NCBI RefSeq assembly: GCF_030295425.1
Contig: NZ_AP027081.1
Span: 1,550,001-1,614,000, forward strand
Direction of reading: 5' to 3'
From: Mesoterricola sediminis
Lineage (GTDB): Bacteria > Acidobacteriota > Holophagae > Holophagales > Holophagaceae
DNA length: 64,000 nucleotides
Shown: one piece after another, positions 53,495 through 62,469 of the stretch
Layout of the letters: each line of letters opens with the position of its first letter
How positions within the stretch are numbered: position 1 is the stretch's first letter
Position numbers and translations under genes: made by a program
Notes under the pieces: generated by a model
Seen by the model: only the letters and a program-made list of their open reading frames with translations
Told to the model about the DNA's origin: nothing
The model's database searches: none

Positions 53495-54271
53495 TCATCC
53501 GGCCACTTCCTTGGCTGGCACGACGCCAGCCCGGCGCATTTCCTTGAGGCGGTAGCTCTCGCCCTTGATCGTCACGATGTGGCTGTGGTGCAGGAGCCTG
53601 TCCAGGATGGCCGTCGCGACCACCTCGTCCCCCAGCATCTCCCCCCAGGAGCCCACGGGCTGGTTGCTGGTGATCATCAGGCTGCCCTTCTCGTATCGCT
53701 TCCTCACCAGATGAAAGAACAGATGCCCTGACCTGCGCTCCATGGGCAGGTAGCCGAGCTCGTCGACGACCAGGACATGGGGGCGGGCGAAAACCCTGAG
53801 GGCCTCATCCAGCGCCCCGTGGTCCGAGGCCGCCGCCAACTGGTAGACCAGGTCCGCGGCATGGATGAACCGGGCGCTGTAGCCCTGCTCGATGGCTTTC
53901 CGGGCTAGGGCGATGGCCAGATGGGTCTTTCCCACGCCCGGCGGCCCCAGGAGCAGGACATTCGTTGCGTTGGCGACGTAGCGTCCCGTCTCCAGCTCCG
54001 CCACAAGGCGCCGGTCCAGGCTGGGCTGCAGGCTGAAGTCGTAGTCCTCCATGCGCCGGTCCAAGGGGAACTTGGCCATCTGGATCCGCATCCGGGCGCG
54101 CTTCTGGTCCTTGCTCTCGATTTCCTCCTTGATCACCAGGTCCAGGAAGTCGAGGAAACTCATTTCGTTCTGAGCTCCGCGGTCCAGGAGGGTGTCCAGG
54201 CGTTCCCGGGTGCTGACCAGCTTCAGCCGGGTCAGGTGACGCTCCAGGCGTTCGAGGCGGGGATCTACCAT
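53495..54271 (-). CDS. istB: IS21-family helper ATPase IstB (copy C)
   Basis: 258 aa with Walker A GPPGVGKTHLAIALA and Walker B VLVVDELGYLP. Differs from copies A/B at a few residues (LVAELETG for LVTELETG, DLVYQLAAA for DLVHQLAAA, LKEMRRAG for LKEKRRAG). Overlaps the istA stop by 7 nt. Complete. Confidence 0.95.
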   Translation of the reverse strand: MVDPRLERLERHLTRLKLVSTRERLDTLLDRGAQNEMSFLDFLDLVIKEEIESKDQKRARMRIQMAKFPLDRRMEDYDFSLQPSLDRRLVAELETGRYVANATNVLLLGPPGVGKTHLAIALARKAIEQGYSARFIHAADLVYQLAAASDHGALDEALRVFARPHVLVVDELGYLPMERRSGHLFFHLVRKRYEKGSLMITSNQPVGSWGEMLGDEVVATAILDRLLHHSHIVTIKGESYRLKEMRRAGVVPAKEVAG

Positions 54272-55518
54272 GCCTCACCTCCCACGATGGCGGCATAGTG
54301 GGAGAGCGGCCGCCGGATCTCGCCGGGTTTGCCCACCCGGGCGATGCCGTTGGTGAAGCTGACGACGTGACCGGGATCCTCGATGACCTGGCGGCGTCCA
54401 GGATGGACCGGATGCTCCGCGATCACTTGGTCCTGGCAGAACACCTGGATGGTGTCGGCCTCAATGGTCACCTCCAGGGTGGCCCCGATGAACTGGGGCG
54501 GGACGCTGTAGCGGTTGGTATCCACATCGATCCGCCCATCCGCGGCCACCGTCCTGGACAGGTGGCGCACCCGGAGGTAGCTGGGATGGTTTCCCATCGG
54601 GCGCAAGGCCGCCTTCTCCGCCGGGAATCGATCTATCGGCCTCTCGCCGGTGGTCCCGTGGATCCGGGTGTCGGCCACGTTGAGCATCCACCAGACCAGG
54701 TGCTCGTCCAGGGCCTCATCGGATTCCCAGCCCTCGCGGCCAAGGGCATTCCCTTTGGCATAGCCGACGCTCCGTTCCACCTTGCCTTTCGTTTTCGCCC
54801 GGAACGGCTGGCAGGCCCTGGGAACTGTGCCCCAGTGCCGGCAGAAGGCGTCGAATTCCGGGTGGAAGACGGGGATACCAGCCTTGCGCCTGTCCACCAG
54901 TGGCTTGGCATTGTCGGTTAGGAGGATCTCCGGGACGCCCTCGAAGTGCTGGAAGGCCCGTTCGATGCCCATGATCCAATCCCGCTGGCGGAGGCTTCCG
55001 GAGATCTCGATATAGCACCGCCGGCTGTAGCCGAGGGTCGCCACGAACACATAACGCTTCTGACGGACGCCCCCGATCTGCAACCACTTCTCCCCGAAGT
55101 CCACCTGCATCTGCTTGCCAGGCGGGGTCTCGAACCGGACCGTGGCCTGCTCAGCCCTTTCGTAGCTCTGCCGGAAAGGGCGGAGGGCTCTCTCGACGGT
55201 CCGCAGGCTCACGGAAACGCCGATGGCCTCCAGTTCCTGGCGGAGGACATCGGCGTTGCGCACCCCGGCGTTGAACTGGTTCTGGATCCAGAAGTAATAC
55301 CTGTCCAGGAGGCCGGCCCGGGAGCCGTTTCCATAGCTTCTGTCCGGCCCTCCGCGAACCCAGTCCCGAACCGTATTCCGAGAGAGGCCGACCTCCCGGG
55401 CGATCTTTCGGATCGACCAGCCCAAGTTCTGCAAAGCAAATATTTGGGCCACTGCACCGTCTCCGAGCATCCTGGCCTCCGGCTTATGGAGACCAGCGTC
55501 CCGCGGTTCGAACTCCAT
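54265..55518 (-). CDS. istA: IS21-family transposase IstA (copy C)
   Basis: 417 aa, complete, with the N-terminal helix-turn-helix (IRKIAREVGLSRNTVRDWV) and the DDE core (QVDFGEKW, LLTDNAKP). A few substitutions separate it from copy B. A strong AGGAGG lies before the ATG. Possibly still active, which would account for the spread of the element within this island. Confidence 0.95.
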   Translation of the reverse strand: MEFEPRDAGLHKPEARMLGDGAVAQIFALQNLGWSIRKIAREVGLSRNTVRDWVRGGPDRSYGNGSRAGLLDRYYFWIQNQFNAGVRNADVLRQELEAIGVSVSLRTVERALRPFRQSYERAEQATVRFETPPGKQMQVDFGEKWLQIGGVRQKRYVFVATLGYSRRCYIEISGSLRQRDWIMGIERAFQHFEGVPEILLTDNAKPLVDRRKAGIPVFHPEFDAFCRHWGTVPRACQPFRAKTKGKVERSVGYAKGNALGREGWESDEALDEHLVWWMLNVADTRIHGTTGERPIDRFPAEKAALRPMGNHPSYLRVRHLSRTVAADGRIDVDTNRYSVPPQFIGATLEVTIEADTIQVFCQDQVIAEHPVHPGRRQVIEDPGHVVSFTNGIARVGKPGEIRRPLSHYAAIVGGEAW

Positions 55519-55588
55519 GCCCTCCTCCTTTCGGGGGGGTGGGTCAGAATTCGTGTCGCAAGTGGGTCAGTTTCGGATGTCGCCCGAT

Positions 55589-56494
55589 AATTGCCTTGGC
55601 CGTTGTGGAGAGATAGACGCGCCGACACCCTTTGAGGCCAGCCATACCTGCAGGGAATCGGAGAAGTCCCTCCTCGGGGAACTGGTGTTCCTTGGTCATG
55701 TGCAAGACCACGCCTTCGCGGGCGCCCGTCAGCAAAAGAAAGATGGCGGCCGTCTGGAGTGGTTCCTTCTTCTCCCGAAAGAACTTACCGAGCGTTCGAA
55801 TCTCCTCTTCTGTCAATCTTCGCTCCCTCGCCATCTCGGTGTGTCGCTCGAACCCCTTCGTATGGTTTCCGGAGACCTCGGGGAAGCGCAGGCCGGCCCA
55901 GTTGAACATCTTGGACAGCAGGGATTTCACTCGGTTCATGAGCACCGGCCGATCAGCTAGCGTGTCGAGAAAGGCGATCACCTTGAAGGAGTTCAACTCG
56001 GCGATTTTTACGGCGCCTAAAGCGGGGAGGACGTGACGGTCAAGCATCCACCCGTTGTTTCGCTGGGTTGATGGCTTGTTCTTCACGAGGCAGTACTTGC
56101 TATAGAAATCCTCCGCCATTGACCTGAAAAGGGGATGCTTCGGTTCCTCGGGCGGGGCAGGGGCCTGAACCAATTTCTCGGCCTCCTTGATCAACTTCTC
56201 CGCCTGCCTAGCCTTGCGGGGGGCGACCAGGGCTTCGCCATCCGAAAGCCGACGCCGAAGCCTCTCCACTTCGCTTTTGGCTGCAATGGAGTTGACGCTT
56301 GGGTAGCGTCCGATCGTGTAGCACTGCGGCTTCCCGCTGGCATCGCGGTATTTGAATAGCCACGATCGAATGGGTGCCTCCGGTTTCCCGGTCACCTGGA
56401 TGTAAAGGCTCGGGCAGCCATCAATGGGATATCTCTGGACTTTCTTGTCTGGCACTGGAACCAGGGCGAGGATGTTCTTCTCGTTCGCCCTCAT
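55589..56494 (-). pseudogene. 5' fragment of the island 2 integrase
   Basis: N-terminal 302 residues of a tyrosine recombinase from ATG 56494: DUF4102-like arm-binding region (PSLYIQVTGKPEAPIRSWLF, YTIGRYPSV), a core-binding SAM-like domain (RHVLPALGAVKIAELNSF) and the first catalytic arginine in LLLTGAREG (R259). The protein breaks at the IS21 copy C insertion, leaving the HxxR and tyrosine motifs in the separate fragment at 53043. The gene lies next to att repeat 3, the normal position of an island integrase. Confidence 0.92.
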
Positions 56495-56538
56495 GAAACC
56501 GCCTCACAGATCCCTCTTGGATGCACTGGTGGGGCGCA

Positions 56539-56583
56539 CGATTACCACGCGGTTACCTCGAAGAGGTGGTCCAGGTAGACGCA
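56539..56583. promoter_or_regulatory. possible arm-type recombination sites of island 2
   Basis: Upstream of the broken integrase lie TTACCAC, GGTTACC and AGGTAGACGCA within 45 bp. Matching words occur near the other end of the island at 37858-37907 (GGTAATCG, GTTACCAC, AGGTAGAGGCA). Their placement at both ends resembles integrase arm sites, but the matches are short. Confidence 0.4.
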
Positions 56584-56641
56584 GGAATTTTTAAGTCGTT
56601 TAGATGCAATGGGGAATTTTCTGGCTAGAGGGCATTTGCTT

Positions 56642-56692
56642 GACTCTTAATCAGAGGGTCCAGGGTTCGAGTCCCTGAGGAACCACCAGAAA
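56642..56692 (+). repeat. attachment-site repeat 3 (51 bp, right end of island 2)
   Basis: Third exact copy of the tRNA-Lys 3' end. It is the original chromosomal 3' end of the tRNA gene displaced by the two islands, or its replacement. No 5' tRNA half is present. Confidence 0.95.
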
Positions 56693-56693
56693 C

Positions 56694-56727
56694 AAAGGGG
56701 TTAGAGATGAAAATCTCTGACCCCTTT
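56694..56727 (+). terminator. terminator-like hairpin after att repeat 3
   Basis: 14-bp stem AAAGGGGTTAGAGA / TCTCTGACCCCTTT with one G-U pair and a 6-nt loop. Probably the ancestral terminator of tRNA-Lys, now 28 kb away from the gene it served. Confidence 0.75.
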
Positions 56728-57365
56728 CCAATTTGCACCGACCACGCACCGACCTGGGCAGACTTCGCGGGAGTTGGTAACGCGGCTTGGGGAATCCGCG
56801 CTCCTTGTGGCCCGTCAGAATGATTCGATTTGACGCCCGGTGATGCCGCTTGCTCAAAGGCGCGTAGGCACTGTGTTTGGGCCGTGTTTGTCGGGGCAAA
56901 GGGGCGGCAGAATGAATTCCACGGGTCGTCATCGCCTGCTTGTGCAGGGCATCAGAATGGTCGCGACCGTTGCAGGCATTTAGACGAGGCTGGGGGTCCT
57001 GACGGGGGTGGCGGCAGAATGCTTGCGATGGCCGCAGCCATTTTGACGGATCGGCCTAAGGTTGTCTTGCCTGGGTAAGCCGAATGGTGACGGGACGTTC
57101 TCACGGTCGCTCTCCACCATAAGAAGAAAGGGCCATCGGCCTGACTCCTGCCAGACCAGGTGGCCTGTCCCCACTGTTTAGGACCGAGATAAATGTTAAG
57201 GGGCCAGGGGGAGGCTCCTGGGGGGGGAAAGGCGCGGATCCGGGGGATCGGGCGCTGTTTTTTGCCGATTGAGGCCTGGTTTTGTGTTAGGTTCTTCAAC
57301 CGTCCTGACTCATCCACGCCCGCCTGGGCCTCCGGGCCCCGACGGCTTCCCTTCGCGGAGGTCGT
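56728..57365. other. intergenic region right of the islands
   Basis: No credible gene. The word CAGAATG recurs at 56816, 56908, 56953 and 57015, three times after a GGCGGCAGAATG- or GGGCATCAGAATG-like context. Such irregularly spaced short repeats recall the ends of other IS21-type elements and may be a decayed remnant. The last 100 bp probably hold the promoter of the next gene. Confidence 0.35.
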
Positions 57366-59348
57366 ATGAAGCGTTTGGCGAACTGCTTATTGGTGGCAGG
57401 GGTCCTGGGGGTGCCCTTGCCTGCGGAGGAGGCGGCGCCCCTCCCGGTCCGGGTGGCGGGGCAGGGGGTGACAGAAGTGCTGATCACCAACCCCATGGCC
57501 GGCCGTGCGAGCTTGGCGGGGGTGACGGTGGCACTGAAGGCGGACCCGCCGCTGCCGGGCCTGGTCCTGGTGCTGGTGGCACAGCAGGAGGGGGAGGCGC
57601 GGAAGCTGGGCGCGCTGAAACCTGGGGAGCCGCCGCTGGGCTTGGCGGCGGGGGACCTTTCGGCCTGTCGGAACGCTCCGCTCCTGGCCCTGCGCCTCAC
57701 CCCGCCGGCGGGCGCGGGCCTGGAGGGCACCCTGGTCCTGACCTTCCACAGCCCGGGGGGCGCCGGGGTCCTACCCTGGTCCTACGCCCGCGCCCTGGTG
57801 CTGACCCGGTCCGTCCCGACCCGGCAGGGCTCCCCCTTCTCCCTTGCGGCCACGGGGACCCAGGAGGCCCGGGCGGCGATCCCGGCCCCCTTCGGCGCCC
57901 TGCCTGACCTCGTCCGGGTCCGGGCGACCCTGGAAGGGGCCCTGGGCGATGTGCGCGCGGACCTGTGGCAGGTGGACGCTGGGGGCGCCGTTCGCTTGTG
58001 CGGGCTGCCTGGGGGCGAAGGCCAGGATCTGCCCGTCACCCCGGCCCTTCGGACCGCGAACCTGGACCTGCGGATGCGGGCTGGGCGGAACGTACCAACG
58101 GCGGGGGCGGGTTGGCTCCGCCTCGAGGCAGAGGCGGGGGGATCGACCCAGGTGATCCTGTGCCCCGTCGCGTTCACCGCCCTGCCTGAGCCATCGGGCT
58201 CGGAGGCGTTGCAACTCGCCTTTCCCGCCGACGGCAAGGGGCCGGCGACTTGCGTCTTCGAAAACCCGTTCCAGGGCCGGCCCCCCGCCTCCCTCAGCCT
58301 TGCCGTCACCGGCAAGCTGGAGGACGTGTCGCTGGAACTGGCCACCGCGGAGGCCGGAAAGGAGGGGGTGAAGCTCGCCGACCTCGTCCCCGGCACCCCG
58401 GCGGCCCTCGACCCCGCGCGCCTCACGCCCCGGCTCCAGCTCCGGGCGACCCCGAAAAAGCTCGTCACCCTTCCCCAGGTCCTGGACCTCGCCTTCACTC
58501 CGGTCGCCGGTGCCCCGGAGCGGCGCATGGTGGTGTACCCGGGCCAGACGGGGGCAGGGGCCGATCCGGACCCGGCCGCGGGGATCGCGGCGCCCATGGG
58601 TCTCCGGTCATCCCTGCTGCGGGGTTCCCTGATGCTGGGCACCGAATACAGCAACATGTACCGGACAGATCCCAAGGACGGGTTCCTGTCCAAGAGCGCC
58701 GGCATGCTCGAACTGGACCTGGACCACCGATTCAAGTGGGGCAGGCCCGACTACTGCATGCTCGCCCTCAACGTCGGCCTGGGAGGCGCGTTCGGTCCCG
58801 ACACCCGGAAGGACGACACGGGCTCGACGGTGGCGGGCATCGCCTCGGCGACGCGCGCCTTCCGGGCCTCTCTGGCGTTCGCTCCCATGTGGCTCAGGGA
58901 TCGTTCCCGGAATCCGGCCGCGCTGGACGCCGGCGGGATCGCCGCGGGACCGATCGTTGGCGTGACCTGGGCCTCGTACCCCCAGACCACCTCCAGCGAG
59001 GGCCAGGAAGACAGGATCCGCAGCATCCCCCGGGCCGGCCTGCGCCTGGAGTGGGCCTACGGGGCCTCCACCCACCTGGATTCCTATGCTGAACTTACCT
59101 GCCAGAAGGATTCGCTCTTTGTTCAGCCGTGGCGCTTCTCGGCCCTGGGGCGCCTGACCTACCGGGCTCCGGACAGCAGCTTCTCCTTCTATCTGGAGGG
59201 CGAGCTGAACAACGGCTTCGGCGGCGCCCGCCGCGACCCCGGGCACATCACCAAGGATGTGGGCTCCCTCCGGGCGGGGATGGTCCTGAGCCTCACGAGT
59301 CTCTTCAAGGCACCCGCAAGCAGCAAGACCCCGGCCTCGGGCCGATAG
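57366..59348 (+). CDS. exported protein with probable C-terminal outer-membrane beta-barrel
   Basis: 660 aa. Residues 1-21 (MKRLANCLLVAGVLGVPLPA) are a signal peptide. The first 410 residues look like beta-sandwich repeats rich in Leu, Pro and Gly. From about 415 the pattern changes to alternating amphipathic strands (SLMLGTEYSNMYR, CMLALNVGLGGAFG, RAGLRLEWAYGAS, SFYLEGELNNGFGG, SLRAGMVLSLTSLF), typical of an outer-membrane barrel with a short C-terminal tail. Its stop codon overlaps the ribosome site of the patatin gene 8 bp downstream, so they are coupled. Function unknown. Confidence 0.75.
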   Translation: MKRLANCLLVAGVLGVPLPAEEAAPLPVRVAGQGVTEVLITNPMAGRASLAGVTVALKADPPLPGLVLVLVAQQEGEARKLGALKPGEPPLGLAAGDLSACRNAPLLALRLTPPAGAGLEGTLVLTFHSPGGAGVLPWSYARALVLTRSVPTRQGSPFSLAATGTQEARAAIPAPFGALPDLVRVRATLEGALGDVRADLWQVDAGGAVRLCGLPGGEGQDLPVTPALRTANLDLRMRAGRNVPTAGAGWLRLEAEAGGSTQVILCPVAFTALPEPSGSEALQLAFPADGKGPATCVFENPFQGRPPASLSLAVTGKLEDVSLELATAEAGKEGVKLADLVPGTPAALDPARLTPRLQLRATPKKLVTLPQVLDLAFTPVAGAPERRMVVYPGQTGAGADPDPAAGIAAPMGLRSSLLRGSLMLGTEYSNMYRTDPKDGFLSKSAGMLELDLDHRFKWGRPDYCMLALNVGLGGAFGPDTRKDDTGSTVAGIASATRAFRASLAFAPMWLRDRSRNPAALDAGGIAAGPIVGVTWASYPQTTSSEGQEDRIRSIPRAGLRLEWAYGASTHLDSYAELTCQKDSLFVQPWRFSALGRLTYRAPDSSFSFYLEGELNNGFGGARRDPGHITKDVGSLRAGMVLSLTSLFKAPASSKTPASGR

Positions 59349-59356
59349 GAGGACGC

Positions 59357-62300
59357 ATGGACGCCTCGATCGCGGCAGTACCGAAGTCCCGGCCGCATGG
59401 GTTCGACATCCCGCCGACGAAGGAGATCCGGATCGCGGTGGTGATGTACGGGGGTGTTTCCCTGGCCATCTACATGAACGGCGTGACCCAGGAACTCCTG
59501 TCCCTCGTCCGGGCCACGAGCGGGGATCCGCCCCGGGATGGGAGCACGGAGGCGGTGTACCTCGAACTGGCCCGCCACCTCGGCGGCGGCCACGACGGCC
59601 CTGGATGGGCCCGGTTCGTGGTGGACCTCATCTCCGGGACCTCCGCGGGCGGCATCAACGGGGTCTTCCTGGCCAAGGCCCTGGCGAAGGGTGGCGACCT
59701 GGCCCCCCTCAAGGACGTATGGATCGAGGAGGGGGACCTGGGCAAGCTGCTCAACGACGGGCTCTCCGCCGACCCGTGCGTGCCCCCCCAGGTCCCGCCC
59801 CGCTCCCTCCTGAGCGGGGAGCGGATGTACGTGAAGCTTTTCGAGGCCCTGGCCCGGATGGACGCGGCGGCGGTCCCCGCCAGACCGCTGGTGGAGGACC
59901 TGGAACTGGCCGTGACCGCGACCGACCTCCTGGGCCGGGTGGTGCCCCTCTCCCTTTCGGACGGGCTGGTGTGGGAGCGCAAGCACAAGCATGTCTTCAG
60001 GTTCCGCTATTCGTCCGAGGACGGCGCGGACGATTTCGGCCAGGCCGACACCCCCTTCCTTGCCTTCGCCGCGCGGTGCACCTCCAGCTTCCCGGTGGCC
60101 TTTGAACCCATGCAACTGGCCACCGTCCGGAACCTGGTCGGATTCGGGAAGGTGAGCCCCGGCGCCTACCCCCTCTCCGCTCCCGCGGTCTGGGACCAAT
60201 CCCTGGCGCGCTGGCAGGTCTTCTTCGGGGAGCCCTGCGGCGGGGTCCGGGACGCGGACCGCTACTACACGGACGGCGGGGTGCTCAACAACCGGCCCTT
60301 CTCGCCCATCCTCGAGGCCCTGGACCGGGTGAAGGCCGATGTGCCCCACGAGCGGAAGCTGTTCTACATCGAACCCTCCCCTGAACATCCGGAATGGGAC
60401 CCCTCCGGGAAGGACGCCGAGGGCAGGCCGAAAAGGCCCGATGCCCTGCAGAACGCCCTCGCGGCCCTGGTGGGATTGCCCAGCAAACAGCCGATCCGCG
60501 ACAGCCTTCTCCAGCTCAAGGACCGCAACGCCCTGATCCGCCGGATCGGGACGATCGTCACGGACGTGGTGGAAACCCTGCTCGGTTCCTTGGACCTGGG
60601 GGAGGACTACGAGGCCCGGGCCTTCGACACCGGGCGGTTCCGTGACGAGGTGGCCACCCATCCCGCGCTCCGGGCCTACCAGGGCCTGAAGACGGCTACG
60701 GTGATCGAGGACCTGGCCCGTCGCGTGGCCCGGGTCCTGGGTTACCCGGACCGCTCGGAGGAAGTCCTCTCCCTCCAGGCCCTGGTCCGGGCATGGTTCG
60801 AAGTGGAGTATGGCCACGACACCATGGCCTTCCTGATCGAGGTGGACATCAGCTACCGGCTGCGGCGGATCCAGTTCGTGAAGGGCCGGATCCAGGCCCT
60901 GCTGCGGAAGGATCCGGAGGCCCTGCGCCTGGCGGCGAAACTCTTCGGCCAGGCCGCCTCCGAGGTGGGCACCCCCGCCTTCCGGAGCGAGGCCATGGAC
61001 CTCTGGCACCACCTCAATCATGAGTATCTTGTGCTGCTCCAATGCTCCCGCAAGGCCCAGTCGGACGCCGCGGGCGGGATCCATGTGGCGATCCGGGACC
61101 TGAAATTGGCCCCGGATGACCTGTACTACATCCTCACCGGGAAGTGGGGGGTCCTGGCGGGATCGGCCGTTCCCGCCGACCTGGAACAGATCTCGCACCG
61201 GGAGGAGCGGGCCCGGGAACTCCTGCGCAAGGAGGCGATCCGGCTGGGCCTCGACGGCGTGCGGGACGCGATCGTCAACCACTACAGGCCGGCTCTGGAG
61301 GTCTCCCGGCAGCACATCAGGAAGGAGCTCGCGGACAGGACGGGCGGCTCTCCCCGGGCGATGGTGCGCCGCGCCGCCTTCCTCTTCTTCGACAACTTCG
61401 ACTACTTCGACGCCGCCATTCTCCCCATCACCACGGGAACCGACGCCGGGGAGCTGGTCCCGGTGGAGGTCGCGAGGATCAGTCCGGAGGACGCCGTCGC
61501 CATCCGGAACGAGGTCCAGGATCGCCGGCCCAAGCTTGCGGGAACGGCCCTGGCCCATTTCGGGGCCTTCCTCGAGCGGTCCTGGCGCAGGAACGACCTG
61601 CTCTGGGGCCGGCTCGACGGCGCCGAGCGCCTCATCCGCACCCTGGCCGCGGGTCATATCGGGAGCCCGGCGCTGGTGGACCGGCTCATCGACAAGGCCC
61701 ATCAGAGGATCATTGCCGAGGAACTGTCCGCGCAGGCGCAGGCCGACGCGGCCGGGCTCGTCCTGGGATCCCTGCTGGAGGACCTGGCGCCCTCGGGCCG
61801 GCAGAGCGGCCCGGCGGCGCGGGAGCAGCGGGAGTTGGTGAAGCGCCTGACCGGACTTCCCGTGGGGAGTCCGGATCCCAACCCCGGGCTCATGGCGTTC
61901 CTCCTGGGGGCCCTGAATCCCGCCGGGCTGCGGCGGGCGCTCCAGGAGTACGCGCCCTCCCGCGAGCCGAACCGGAAGAACGCGCTGGCCTACCTCTCCC
62001 GGTCGGTGCGCATCCTGGGACGGATCCTCGAGGACATCGGGCAGGCCAATAAGCTCCACGGCCAACTCGGCGCGCACCTCGCGCAGGCCGGGAGCTTCCT
62101 CTGGGGCCTTGTGCAGGTGTCCATTCCGGGCTCCATGGCGGAGGCGGTGTTCCGCCACTTCACGGCCATGGCCTGCCTGTTCGGGGCGCTGATGGTCGCG
62201 ACGGGCCTGGCGTTCTCCCTGCCCGTGACCCAGGCGGGCTACGCCATCCTCGTCCTCGCCGTGGCCCTCCATGTCCTCACGCGCGCAGTCCGCTACCGCC

Positions 62301-62419
62301 TCCTCGGGCGACCCTGGGCCCGGGTCCTCGCCGCCCTCGGGGGGATCCTGGTCCTCCTCGGTCTGGGCTGGTACCTGCTGCCCCAGGTCCAGGCCAAGGT
62401 GCATGGGCTGGTCCGCTAG
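59357..62419 (+). CDS. patatin-like phospholipase (DUF3376 type)
   Basis: 1020 aa from ATG 59357, preceded by TAGGAGGA. The patatin domain has MYGGVSLAIYMNGV (oxyanion region), the nucleophile elbow GTSAGG with S96, and the dyad aspartate D306 in YYTDGGVLNNRPF. The long C-terminal region (about 400-900) is helical, and two hydrophobic segments near residues 930-1010 (AMACLFGALMVATGLAF; VLAALGGILVLLGLGWYLL) suggest membrane anchoring. The domain layout fits the patatin-like/DUF3376 family. It is coupled to the beta-barrel-like gene upstream, suggesting a shared envelope lipid function. Confidence 0.9.
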   Translation: MDASIAAVPKSRPHGFDIPPTKEIRIAVVMYGGVSLAIYMNGVTQELLSLVRATSGDPPRDGSTEAVYLELARHLGGGHDGPGWARFVVDLISGTSAGGINGVFLAKALAKGGDLAPLKDVWIEEGDLGKLLNDGLSADPCVPPQVPPRSLLSGERMYVKLFEALARMDAAAVPARPLVEDLELAVTATDLLGRVVPLSLSDGLVWERKHKHVFRFRYSSEDGADDFGQADTPFLAFAARCTSSFPVAFEPMQLATVRNLVGFGKVSPGAYPLSAPAVWDQSLARWQVFFGEPCGGVRDADRYYTDGGVLNNRPFSPILEALDRVKADVPHERKLFYIEPSPEHPEWDPSGKDAEGRPKRPDALQNALAALVGLPSKQPIRDSLLQLKDRNALIRRIGTIVTDVVETLLGSLDLGEDYEARAFDTGRFRDEVATHPALRAYQGLKTATVIEDLARRVARVLGYPDRSEEVLSLQALVRAWFEVEYGHDTMAFLIEVDISYRLRRIQFVKGRIQALLRKDPEALRLAAKLFGQAASEVGTPAFRSEAMDLWHHLNHEYLVLLQCSRKAQSDAAGGIHVAIRDLKLAPDDLYYILTGKWGVLAGSAVPADLEQISHREERARELLRKEAIRLGLDGVRDAIVNHYRPALEVSRQHIRKELADRTGGSPRAMVRRAAFLFFDNFDYFDAAILPITTGTDAGELVPVEVARISPEDAVAIRNEVQDRRPKLAGTALAHFGAFLERSWRRNDLLWGRLDGAERLIRTLAAGHIGSPALVDRLIDKAHQRIIAEELSAQAQADAAGLVLGSLLEDLAPSGRQSGPAAREQRELVKRLTGLPVGSPDPNPGLMAFLLGALNPAGLRRALQEYAPSREPNRKNALAYLSRSVRILGRILEDIGQANKLHGQLGAHLAQAGSFLWGLVQVSIPGSMAEAVFRHFTAMACLFGALMVATGLAFSLPVTQAGYAILVLAVALHVLTRAVRYRLLGRPWARVLAALGGILVLLGLGWYLLPQVQAKVHGLVR

Positions 62420-62469
62420 CCCCCGATGGGGCGCTGGTCCCGGGCGGGCTTCGGCGCCATACTCCTCCC

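Larger units (their letters stand above)
53360..55588 (-). mobile_element. IS21-family element, copy C (complete, inside integrase)
   Basis: 2229 bp with ends TGTCAAGCGAC and GTCGCCCGAT. A 5-bp target duplication AATTG is present on each side (53355-53359 and 55589-55593). It carries istA and istB on the minus strand. It differs from copies A and B at scattered bases, so it arrived separately or earlier. Confidence 0.93.
37783..56692. mobile_element. island 2: cargo island with interrupted integrase
   Basis: Bounded by att repeats 2 and 3. It carries three IS21-family copies, a potassium-channel-like gene, a PIN-like gene, a ParA remnant with a small partner, the esterase-TPR-PIN operon and, at the right end, an integrase gene split by an IS21 copy. 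The cargo is much richer in A+T than the backbone and uses different codons, indicating transfer from an unrelated donor. With its integrase broken, movement would need help, for instance from the island 1 integrase. Confidence 0.85.

Noticed and set aside
59189-62404. 1071-aa minus-strand frame opposite the patatin gene
   Set aside because: Shadow frame with Gly/Arg/Pro-rich sequence and no motifs; the plus strand has intact patatin catalytic motifs.
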